DNA of 13,290 bases, from contig CAJKPX010000062.1 in NCBI GenBank assembly GCA_905201895.1, positions 1 through 13,290 on the forward strand, read 5' to 3'. The notes below the pieces were generated by a model. The model saw nothing but the letters and a program-made list of their open reading frames with translations. It searched no databases and was not told where the DNA came from. This DNA comes from an uncultured Eubacteriales bacterium (lineage in GTDB: Bacteria > Bacillota > Clostridia > Oscillospirales > CAG-272). Each line of letters starts with the position of its first letter. The first letter of the stretch is position 1. Below, one piece after another: positions 5,584 to 11,819 of this stretch. The position numbers and the translations under genes were made by a program.

Positions 5584-6672
5584 ATGAGTACTTTGGATCA
5601 GATCGACAAGAATTTTGTGGTGGAGACCACTCTCACCGAGAGTGACATTCGTTTCTGGGATGTGCGCCAAGACCCCTTTGAGGTCTACGGACTTTACAAC
5701 TATCGCGAGGAGCCGCAGTTCAAGCGTCTGCCCGACGAGGTTGGACTAAACGTCAACGAGGGTGTGGCAAAGCTTTATCTGAATACCGCGGGTGGACGCG
5801 TGCGCTTTTCCACCGATTCGCAGTACGTTGCGATCCATGCCGAGATGCCGCATATCTGCCGCATGCCGCATTTCGCACTCTCGGGAGGCTCGGCGTTCGA
5901 CCTCTATATCGACGAGCCTCAAAGCGGGATCAGCCGCTTCCACCGTCCCTTTATGCCCGACTATAACATGAAGGGCGGCTATGAATCCATCCAGCGCTTC
6001 CCTGATCGGCAGCTGCGCCATTTCACCATTCATTTTCCGTCTTACAGCGACGTGACCAACCTCTATATCGGTTTGCAGAGCGATGCGGTGGTTGGCGGCG
6101 GCATGAAATACCGCAACGTTCCGCCCGTGGTCTACTACGGCAGCTCGATCACGCAGGGCGCATGCGCCATCCGTCCCGGCAACACCTACGAGAACGTGGT
6201 GAGCCGCCGCATGGGACTCGACTATATCAACCTCGGTTTTTCGGGCAACGGCAAGGCAGAGGACCTGATCGTGGATTACATGGCGGGGCTGGATATGTCG
6301 GTGTTCGTTTCGGACTATGACCACAACGCGCGCAACGCCGAATATCTTGCCGCAACGCATTGCAGGATGTATCAAAAAATCCGTGCCGCCAAGCCCGATG
6401 TCCCCTATATTATGATCTCGCGCGTGGATTTTGACCTCGAATATGATCGGAACATTGCCCGTCGCGACGTAATCATCGACACCTACCGCTATGCGCGCGC
6501 GCAGGGAGACCGTAACGTTTACCTGATCGAGGGCGACGGCGTGTTCCGCGGACGCTATGCCGATATGTGCACGGTCGACGGCTGCCATCCCAACGATCTC
6601 GGCTTTGCGCTCATGGCGGATGCGGTGGAAACCGAGCTTCGCCGCGCCATGACCCAGCACCTCTTTCCCTGA
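5584..6672 (+). CDS. SGNH/GDSL esterase with N-terminal GxDLY domain
   Basis: This is a 362-residue predicted carbohydrate esterase. The ATG at 5584 is chosen over upstream in-frame codons because AAGGAGG lies 10 bases before it and the promoter lies between those codons and this ATG. The N-terminal half (about 30-170) is a beta-sandwich containing GGSAFDLYID (101-110), the signature of the GxDLY domain. The C-terminal half is an SGNH fold of the Lipase_GDSL_3 type: YGSSITQG (185-192, nucleophile S188 with GDS changed to GSS), NLGFSGNG (217-223, block II region) and DGCHPND (D332/H335, catalytic DxxH). No ordinary GxND block III is seen; SDYDHNA (243-249) stands near there. There is no signal peptide. 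Divergence from an MFS operon suggests removal of acyl groups from imported sugars. Confidence 0.9.
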   Translation: MSTLDQIDKNFVVETTLTESDIRFWDVRQDPFEVYGLYNYREEPQFKRLPDEVGLNVNEGVAKLYLNTAGGRVRFSTDSQYVAIHAEMPHICRMPHFALSGGSAFDLYIDEPQSGISRFHRPFMPDYNMKGGYESIQRFPDRQLRHFTIHFPSYSDVTNLYIGLQSDAVVGGGMKYRNVPPVVYYGSSITQGACAIRPGNTYENVVSRRMGLDYINLGFSGNGKAEDLIVDYMAGLDMSVFVSDYDHNARNAEYLAATHCRMYQKIRAAKPDVPYIMISRVDFDLEYDRNIARRDVIIDTYRYARAQGDRNVYLIEGDGVFRGRYADMCTVDGCHPNDLGFALMADAVETELRRAMTQHLFP

Positions 6673-6725
6673 TCTCTCCCCGCGGTTGAATCTCATCAAT
6701 CAAAGGTTGTATTTTGAAAAAACAC

Positions 6726-6754
6726 TTGACAGCACGCGGTAATTTCACTATAAT
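6726..6754 (+). promoter_or_regulatory. Upstream copy (P1) of duplicated promoter
   Basis: TTGACA (6726-6731) and TATAAT (6749-6754) are 17 bases apart, a perfect sigma-A consensus. It is followed by GATATCAA. Confidence 0.85.
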
Positions 6755-6838
6755 GATATCAACGAGTTTGAAAAGTGGCGTTTTGATGGATTGAAAATCA
6801 ACAAATCGTTGAATTTAGCGCATTTTTTGAAAATACAC

Positions 6839-6867
6839 TTGACAAAAACCGAAAAAACGATTATAAT
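6839..6867 (+). promoter_or_regulatory. Downstream copy (P2) of duplicated promoter
   Basis: TTGACA (6839-6844) and TATAAT (6862-6867) are 17 bases apart and are also followed by GATATCAA. The start codon of the membrane protein lies 33 bases after the -10. Confidence 0.9.
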
Positions 6868-6899
6868 GATATCAAATAATTGAAAAAGTGAGGGTTCAT

Positions 6900-7598
6900 A
6901 TGAAGCCAAACCGCGAACAAAAGAATTTTATCAACTATTTCAAAAAATGGGAGGGCATGAGCACGCTCGGCATTATTCTGCTCGTTGTCGGTCTCCTTTG
7001 CCTGTGGTTGGGCATGTCGCTGGCATCCACTCTGCTCATGCTCGTTTTGCTTCCCCTGGGCTTGGCGCTCTTTCTCTATGGCAGCATCGGGCGCGCCGCC
7101 GAGAGTGATTTCAAAAACGCGGTTGATGCCTGCATGGAGCGCATCAAATTTGACGAGGTGGAGGAGGAATCGCGCTTCCGTCGCCGCCATCTGAAGACTC
7201 CCGAAATCTTTTCCTTTTCGGACTACGTCATGCGCGATGGCGTGATGGTGAAGCGCCGCAAGAGCGGACAGCTTTGCTCCTCGCAGTACCTCTGCGCAAA
7301 AATGCTGGTGCTCACCGATGCCTTCTATCTCAAAACGCGCGAATTTTCCTTTATTTCGGACGAAAAAACGGCGCTTGACGAGGAAATCTATTTTGCCGAG
7401 ATTGAAAAAATCGAAATTTTGCGCGAAACCCGACCGATCACCTTTGGAAAGACGACGCACACCGCCAAGACCTGCGAGCTCGTGATTACCTACGGTGGAG
7501 GCAAGAAGCGCGCGCTTCCCGTGAAGGACGATATCTACGCCGAGGAGTTTGCCGAGCGGCTCGAGCGGATTGTGAATGCGGGAAAAACCGAAGAATAA
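6900..7598 (+). CDS. Two-helix membrane protein with soluble C-terminal domain, function unknown
   Basis: I do not recognise this 232-residue protein. The ATG at 6900 is preferred to the in-frame GTG at 6888, because that GTG overlaps the ribosome site GTGAGGG that serves the ATG. Two adjacent hydrophobic spans (about 21-40 and 42-61) are joined by a very short turn, so N- and C-termini are on the same side. The N-terminal segment is basic (KPNREQKNFINYFKKW), suggesting that side is the cytoplasm. Residues 62-232 are charged. They include a strand-rich stretch (LVLTDAFYLKTREFSF, then EEIYFAEIEKIEILRE) that recalls bacterial PH-like domains anchored by two helices. That resemblance is only by eye. 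It is a single-gene unit with tandem consensus promoters and its own strong terminator, so high expression is expected. Confidence 0.8.
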   Translation: MKPNREQKNFINYFKKWEGMSTLGIILLVVGLLCLWLGMSLASTLLMLVLLPLGLALFLYGSIGRAAESDFKNAVDACMERIKFDEVEEESRFRRRHLKTPEIFSFSDYVMRDGVMVKRRKSGQLCSSQYLCAKMLVLTDAFYLKTREFSFISDEKTALDEEIYFAEIEKIEILRETRPITFGKTTHTAKTCELVITYGGGKKRALPVKDDIYAEEFAERLERIVNAGKTEE

Positions 7599-7605
7599 AA
7601 TGAAT

Positions 7606-7646
7606 AAAGGGCTGCCTCAAATTGCAAATTTGAGGCAGCCCTTTTT
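7606..7646 (+). terminator. Strong rho-independent terminator
   Basis: A perfect 18-base stem (7606-7623 with 7627-7644) around a GCA loop ends in a T run (7642-7646). It lies 8 bases after the stop of the membrane protein. The A-rich left flank means it could work in both directions. Confidence 0.93.
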
Positions 7647-7686
7647 CCTGCAAAAGCGCACCTCTTGATGGATAAACAAGAAATAT

Positions 7687-7715
7687 TTGACAAATCAGTG
7701 AAAAGATGCTATCAT
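7687..7715 (+). promoter_or_regulatory. Promoter of the broken subtilase gene
   Basis: TTGACA (7687-7692) and TATCAT (7710-7715) are 17 bases apart, with TGC forming an extended -10. AGGAGG (7749-7754) follows before the ATG at 7761. The expression signals of the broken gene are intact. Confidence 0.8.
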
Positions 7716-7760
7716 AATGGTGGGTAAATTCAAAAACAAAACAGAAACAGGAGGTAACGT

Positions 7761-8672
7761 ATGATGATGCTTCGAACGAAATTACAAACGCGCCTGCTCG
7801 CACTTTTGCTGATGCTATCCCTCTTGCTCACCACAGCGCTCTTTTCGTCCTGTCAAACCGTAGAGCCGCCCGCGGGCGAGAATACGACAGATGTAGAAAC
7901 GACAGCGGAGGAAACGACAGCGGAGGAAACGACAGCGGAGGAAACAACAGAGGGGCAGACCGAGAATCTTATGGAGGGAAAGAAACATAAGATTCCAAAT
8001 ACCGCAACCTTGGATCAAAATTTTGCCGACAATAAAATTGTTGTTGGAGTGCAACCTTATATGATTGATTATCCTTACACAAAGGATGATTTTGCAGAGG
8101 TTGGATGCATCCGGCTTGAGATTTTAATGCTTGGAAATGAGAAAAATGGAAATAGATCTCTCCATATGCGATTGACTTTGGATCAATCCTCAAAGCAACA
8201 CGTATTAGATATGATAAAATTACTTGAAAAGCGAGAAGATCTTTATTATGCACACCCGGATATGTATGCATCTTTAGACTAAACCGTAGATGAAATTGAT
8301 GCAACCCTACCCAATGATCCACAGTTTTCCGGTGATCGCTCAAAGGAGTGGGGAATTGAGCTGATTATGTTGCCGGACGCATGGGATTATACTGTGGGCT
8401 CTGCTGCCATCACGGTGGGAATCATTGATAGTGGAATTGATGCTTCACATCCGGATTTGAATAATCGAATAAATTTTTTGTGGAGCAGAACATTTGGCGG
8501 ATTGTCAAGTCCTTGTGTTGATGCATCGGGACACGGTACAGGGGCGGCAGGAATCATCGGCGCGGAGGCAAACAATCAGGGAGACGCCTCGATTCAGGCA
8601 ATCCCCGTTTACACCTGCTCGGGCTGCGGTTACACCTCCTATACCGTGCCGCCCGATTACGGATATAATTGA
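7761..8672 (+). pseudogene. Decayed lipoprotein subtilase (S8 serine protease)
   Basis: The remains of a surface-anchored subtilisin-like protease. Codons 1-173 encode a lipoprotein signal peptide (hydrophobic 12-28, LFSSC with C31 as lipid-modified Cys), a Thr/Glu-rich tether with repeats of TTAEE, and a prodomain-like region ending REDLYYAHPDMYASLD. An in-frame TAA at 8280-8282 then stops translation. The same frame reads on without shift into NDPQFSGDRSKEWGIE, the catalytic Asp motif VGIIDSGIDASHPDLNN and the His motif DASGHGTGAAGIIGA. After AEANNQ the protease similarity ends, and the frame closes with a CSGCGYTSYTVPP tail. The Ser-containing half is missing, so an internal deletion is likely besides the nonsense change. 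The prodomain and Asp/His region is more AT-rich than its neighbours. The tail could also be new sequence. Confidence 0.85.
7884..7958 (+). repeat. 15-base tandem repeat encoding TTAEE
   Basis: ACGACAGCGGAGGAA occurs three times without mismatch (7899-7943). A diverged copy lies on each side (7884-7898 and 7944-7958). It encodes the Thr/Glu-rich spacer after the lipid anchor. Confidence 0.92.
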
Positions 8673-8689
8673 AATGAAAATAAAGTTTT

Positions 8690-8717
8690 GGGACCGAGTC
8701 GAAGTCGACTCGGTCCC
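8690..8717. terminator. Hairpin between convergent genes
   Basis: A perfect 13-base stem (8690-8702 with 8705-8717) around AG lies between the end of the broken subtilase (+) and the end of the esterase (-). The - strand continues into a T-rich stretch (AAAACTTTATTTT), while the + strand has only TTGTAT. It probably ends both transcripts, better on the - strand. Confidence 0.7.
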
Positions 8718-8771
8718 TTGTATATTCGATGTGCTTTTGCGGAATTTTCGATTGGGTTGAACGATCGTCGG

Positions 8772-9731
8772 TCAGAGCTGCGAGAGGAAGGCGAATTCAA
8801 TGTCGCTGTGCCCCTTGAGCCCCTCGTGACCGAAGTCGGGGTAGATCACAACCTCCTTCTCGGAGGTGATCTTGTTGAACATTGCAAACTGCGTGGAGGG
8901 CGGGCAGGTGGTGTCCATCAAACCCGTTGCCATGAGCACCTTGGCACGGATGCGGGGAGCGAGGAACTGAATGTCGATGTAGCCGAGCTTTTCAAAAATT
9001 TCGTCCTCACGCTCGTGTCTGGGGTCGAAGTAGCGGAAATAGTAGCGCAGACCCTCGTAGGCACCCTTTGCCAGGTCCATTTCCCAAACGCGCTTGTAGT
9101 CCGAGAGATAGGGGTAGGTGGGGGCACAGAGCTTGATCGAGGGAACGAGCGCCGCGCATGCAACCGTGAGCGCACCGCCCTGCGAGCCGCCGCAGGCACC
9201 AACGCGGGTTTCGTCAACGTAGTCGAGCCCCATCACGATGCGTGCGAGCATTGCCGTGTCGAGAAAGAGATCGCGGCAGAGCAGCCCCTCGGGGGGACCG
9301 TCGAGACCGCGGGTGAAGGGCGTGGTGTAGGTGGTTCCCGCAACGCCGCCAACGTCCTGCGAAACGCCGCCCTGACCGCGACAGTCGAGCGAGGCAACGC
9401 AATATCCCTGCGAGGCGTAGGTCAGGAGCGACGCCCAATGACCGCCGTCACCCGAGAGACCGTGAAAGCGCAGCACGGCGGGCACCTTGCCGTCGATATT
9501 CTTGGGACGTGCGAATTTTGCATAGATCTCGGCGCCCTTGGTCGACTTGAAGCGCAGCTCAAAGAAATCGGCGATCTTGGATTCGAGCGGATAGGGGATA
9601 AACTGCGCTTCGGGGTCGATGGCGTTCATTTCGGCAATCGAGCGATCCCAAAACTCGTCGAAATCGGCTGGGCGGGGGTTGATTCCCTGATATTCCTTCA
9701 GCTTTGAGAGCGGCATATCTACTGTTGGCAT
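8772..9731 (-). CDS. CE7 acetyl-xylan esterase / cephalosporin-C deacetylase
   Basis: This 319-residue alpha/beta hydrolase removes acetyl groups from short xylo-oligosaccharides and related acetylated sugars. CE7 enzymes are cytoplasmic hexamers of about this length. All family marks are visible: the RGQGG motif (118-122), nucleophile S183 in GGSQGG, D273 in LMDTTCPP, and H302 in FGHEG, close to the positions in characterised members. There is no signal peptide, as expected. The start at 9731 follows AAGGAG. The AraC-type regulator lies upstream on the same strand, 118 bases away. The gene has its own TTGACA-N17-TAAAAT promoter, and its leader contains a perfect 12-base palindrome, so regulation by the neighbour is plausible. 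With the GH30 gene it points to acetylated hemicellulose as food. Family is firm; natural substrate is inferred. Confidence 0.95.
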   Translation of the reverse strand: MPTVDMPLSKLKEYQGINPRPADFDEFWDRSIAEMNAIDPEAQFIPYPLESKIADFFELRFKSTKGAEIYAKFARPKNIDGKVPAVLRFHGLSGDGGHWASLLTYASQGYCVASLDCRGQGGVSQDVGGVAGTTYTTPFTRGLDGPPEGLLCRDLFLDTAMLARIVMGLDYVDETRVGACGGSQGGALTVACAALVPSIKLCAPTYPYLSDYKRVWEMDLAKGAYEGLRYYFRYFDPRHEREDEIFEKLGYIDIQFLAPRIRAKVLMATGLMDTTCPPSTQFAMFNKITSEKEVVIYPDFGHEGLKGHSDIEFAFLSQL

Positions 9732-9773
9732 GTCAAATCTCCTTTTTTATGAATGTTTTTGATGACGGTTGAA

Positions 9774-9801
9774 TGTCGGACGGCTCGCGTCCGATCGGAC
9801 A
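9774..9801. promoter_or_regulatory. Candidate operator in the CE7 leader
   Basis: The perfect palindrome GTCCGATCGGAC (9789-9800) lies with a third half-site TCGGAC at 9776-9781. The two TCGGAC copies are 19 bases apart in direct orientation, a spacing close to two turns, as in many AraC-family sites. The group starts 6 bases downstream of the -10, so binding would hinder initiation or clearance. Confidence 0.55.
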
Positions 9802-9806
9802 AGGCT

Positions 9807-9835
9807 ATTTTACAATATTGCACTTGGTTTGTCAA
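9807..9835 (-). promoter_or_regulatory. Promoter of the CE7 esterase gene
   Basis: On the - strand, TTGACA (9830-9835) and TAAAAT (9807-9812) are separated by 17 bases, between the regulator stop and the esterase start. Confidence 0.88.
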
Positions 9836-9849
9836 GCCTTTTGAACATT

Positions 9850-10677
9850 TCAATCGAATTTTTGCGATTCGCGGTAGGCGCGAGGCGACATTCCAACTGC
9901 CCGTCGGAAGCATCGGCTGAAATAATAGGGGTCGGGAAAGCCCACCTGCTCGGCAATCTCGCGAATGCTGATCGCACTGTTGCGCAGCATGGATTTTGCC
10001 GCCGCGATGCGCATGTTCGTGCGGTATTCGTTGGGAGATACCCCTGCCCATTCCTTGAAATGGCGGTAAAAGCCGCTCTCGCTGATCCTGCAAACCTCGG
10101 CATAACGCTCCATTTTTTCGTTTCGGTCCCATTCGCTGATGAGCAGACGCACGCCCTTGTAGATCGTTGCGTGATCCTCCGACCGAAAAAGCTCGAAATC
10201 GGACAAAGACGCGAGCAGGTCGAACAGGCGTGCCTGACGGCGCAGGCGGTTGCCGCGCGGATCTAGGCAAAGCAGACGCAATTCGGATGCGGCGTGTCGA
10301 CAGTCGGGCGAGGCACCCGATGCCACGAGCGAAAGCTGCTCCGCCAGCCGCACCTCGCGTCCGCTTGCATCGTGCAGAGCAAAATTCACGGTGTAGGTAT
10401 CGGGATCAAAGCCGCCGCCGCGGAATTCGACGGTGTAGCAGGTTCCGCGCGGAATATACACCGCATCCCCTTGCGTTGCGGTGAGTGCCACGCCATCGTC
10501 TGTGCGAAAATAAACGCGCAGGGGAGAGCAGACCAGAACGAGCCCGTCGGAGCGGCGCGGTTCAATTTTGTTTCCCAGCCAAACGCTGCCGTTTTTCCAG
10601 ATCTGGCGATGGCAGTCAAATACCTCGCCGCGGCAGCCCTCACGCTCAAGCTCTGAAAGTGACAAGGTTCGTATCAT
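9850..10677 (-). CDS. AraC-family transcriptional regulator
   Basis: This is a 275-residue activator-type regulator. Residues 1-110 look like the cupin sensing domain (strands such as GLVLVCSPLRVYFRTDDG and DAVYIPRGTCYTVEF). The C-terminal 90 or so residues (about 185-272) carry the double helix-turn-helix. The first is MERYAEVCRISESGFYRHFKEWAGVSPNEY, and the second IREIAEQVGFPDPYYFSRCFRRAVGMSPRAYR matches the family signature closely. The start at 10677 has GGAGG 7 bases upstream. It lies between the esterase (same strand, downstream) and the transporter-GH30 pair (divergent), a typical place for a local regulator that senses a sugar released from the glycan. It has its own recognisable promoter. 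Target genes and ligand are inferred. Confidence 0.93.
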   Translation of the reverse strand: MIRTLSLSELEREGCRGEVFDCHRQIWKNGSVWLGNKIEPRRSDGLVLVCSPLRVYFRTDDGVALTATQGDAVYIPRGTCYTVEFRGGGFDPDTYTVNFALHDASGREVRLAEQLSLVASGASPDCRHAASELRLLCLDPRGNRLRRQARLFDLLASLSDFELFRSEDHATIYKGVRLLISEWDRNEKMERYAEVCRISESGFYRHFKEWAGVSPNEYRTNMRIAAAKSMLRNSAISIREIAEQVGFPDPYYFSRCFRRAVGMSPRAYRESQKFD

Positions 10678-10714
10678 CTCGCGCCTCCGTTCGATTCAAT
10701 CACCTTTTTAGGTT

Positions 10715-10743
10715 ATTATATCATAATTTTAGAGAAAAGTCCA
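10715..10743 (-). promoter_or_regulatory. Promoter of the AraC-type regulator
   Basis: On the - strand, TGGACT (10738-10743) and TATAAT (10715-10720) are 17 bases apart. The -10 is perfect and the -35 matches at four of six positions. Confidence 0.7.
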
Positions 10744-10764
10744 TCCTTTTCGCAGAATTTCCTA

Positions 10765-10793
10765 TTTACAATCGCACAGGGAGTTGCTATAAT
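10765..10793 (+). promoter_or_regulatory. Promoter of the transporter-GH30 unit
   Basis: TTTACA (10765-10770) and TATAAT (10788-10793) are 17 bases apart, with TGC giving an extended -10. It is divergent from the regulator promoter; the two -35 boxes are only 21 bases apart. Confidence 0.85.
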
Positions 10794-10832
10794 AAAATAT
10801 GGAATTCTGATCCGTGAAAAGAGGATGAAGAA

Positions 10833-11765
10833 ATGGGATATTTATTTTTGGCTGCTGCGCTTTTGTGCGGCGTGACGAAGGGCTACTGCGGAAAGCGCTC
10901 GAGCGGATACGTGACCGAGTTTCGGGACTCGATGCTGATCAATCTGATCCGCATGCTGCTTTGCATTTTGTTCGGATGCGCGATGCTGGGCTTTGGGGGC
11001 TCATTTGCCTCGCTTGCCGTGAGCGGTGAGATGCTGCTCGTCACCGCAGTCTCGGGCATCACCACCTCGGTGTTCGTGATTACGTGGCTGCTTTCGGTCC
11101 GTCGCGGCGCGTACATGTTCGTTGATGTGTTCCTGATGCTCGGCGTGATGATCGCCATTCTGCTCAGCTGGGGCTTTTTCGGGGAGGCGGTCACGCTTCG
11201 TCAAGGCATCGGATTTGTCATTTTGGTTGGAGCTGTGATCCTGATGTGCTCCTATCAGCGCTCGGTCAAGGGAAGCGTCACGGTGGGCGCCATCCTGCTC
11301 CTCGTGCTTTGCGGAGCCTCCACGGGACTAACCGATTTCTCGCAAAAATGGTTTGTAAACCGCTTTTCCGAGGTGCCCGTTGCGGTGTTTCAGTTCTACA
11401 CCTATCTGTTTTCGGCAATCACGCTCCTGATCTTTTACGTGACCCTTGGGCTCATCGAGCGCAAAAGGACAACGCGAGGGGCGGAAATCTCCGAGTCTGC
11501 GCACCGCCGCACGCTGCGTGAAAAGCTGCCGCCCGCGCTGCTTGGCTATATTTTCGTGATGGCGCTCTGTCTCTATCTCCATTCCTTTTTCAAAACCAAG
11601 GCGGCGGGGCTTCTCACTGCAACCCAGCTCTATCCGCTCAATCAGGGCGGTGCTCTGCTGCTGAGCACCGTGATGGCGGCGGTTTGCTTTCACGAAAAGC
11701 CGCGCGCGTCGAGCGTGATCGGTCTGCTCCTTGCCTTTGCGGCGTTGCTGCTGATCAATCTGTGA
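10833..11765 (+). CDS. EamA/DMT-superfamily membrane transporter
   Basis: This 310-residue membrane protein has about ten hydrophobic helices in two five-helix repeats, the architecture of the drug/metabolite transporter superfamily. The first half ends near QRSVKGS (about 147). A basic cytoplasmic loop (LIERKRTTRGAEISESAHRR) lies in the second half. The last helices end LLLAFAALLLINL. Length is normal. The start has AGAGGA about 8 bases upstream. It diverges from the AraC gene and lies 54 bases before GH30 with no terminator between, so the two probably form one operon. Substrates of this superfamily range from amino acids to sugars and nucleotide sugars. Location suggests a sugar or a metabolite made by GH30, but the sequence alone does not decide. 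Confidence 0.82.
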   Translation: MGYLFLAAALLCGVTKGYCGKRSSGYVTEFRDSMLINLIRMLLCILFGCAMLGFGGSFASLAVSGEMLLVTAVSGITTSVFVITWLLSVRRGAYMFVDVFLMLGVMIAILLSWGFFGEAVTLRQGIGFVILVGAVILMCSYQRSVKGSVTVGAILLLVLCGASTGLTDFSQKWFVNRFSEVPVAVFQFYTYLFSAITLLIFYVTLGLIERKRTTRGAEISESAHRRTLREKLPPALLGYIFVMALCLYLHSFFKTKAAGLLTATQLYPLNQGGALLLSTVMAAVCFHEKPRASSVIGLLLAFAALLLINL

Positions 11766-11819
11766 GACGGGCAAGGTATTGCATTTTCTACGTATCAAAT
11801 TCAAAGGAGAAGATAATAA

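Larger units (their letters stand above)
6711..6893 (+). repeat. Tandem duplicated promoter module
   Basis: Bases 6711-6780 and 6824-6893 align without gaps at a constant offset of 113. Shared blocks include the TTGAAAA run, CACTTGACA, TATAATGATATCAA and AAAAGTG. Each copy holds a consensus promoter and continues to the ribosome-site region. The spacer between -35 and -10 has diverged, while the promoter elements have not. Confidence 0.8.

Noticed and set aside
5746..6699. Long - strand open frame opposite the SGNH gene
   Set aside because: No ribosome site and His/Val-rich composition typical of antisense frames; the + strand has promoter, ribosome site and catalytic motifs.
6781..6830. A leader peptide after the upstream promoter copy
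   Set aside because: The ATG at 6786 is followed after one codon by TGA, so nothing is encoded.
7884..7958. CRISPR-like array
   Set aside because: The 15-base units are contiguous with no spacers and encode a Thr/Glu repeat in frame.
8280..8282. Recoded stop (selenocysteine or alternative code) in the subtilase
   Set aside because: TAA is not a selenocysteine codon, other genes in the window end at TAA, TGA and TAG normally, and the gene also lacks its Ser half.
8688..9707. 339-codon + strand open frame opposite the CE7 esterase
   Set aside because: It begins inside the terminator hairpin and mirrors the esterase, whose RGQGG, GGSQGG and His motifs are intact.
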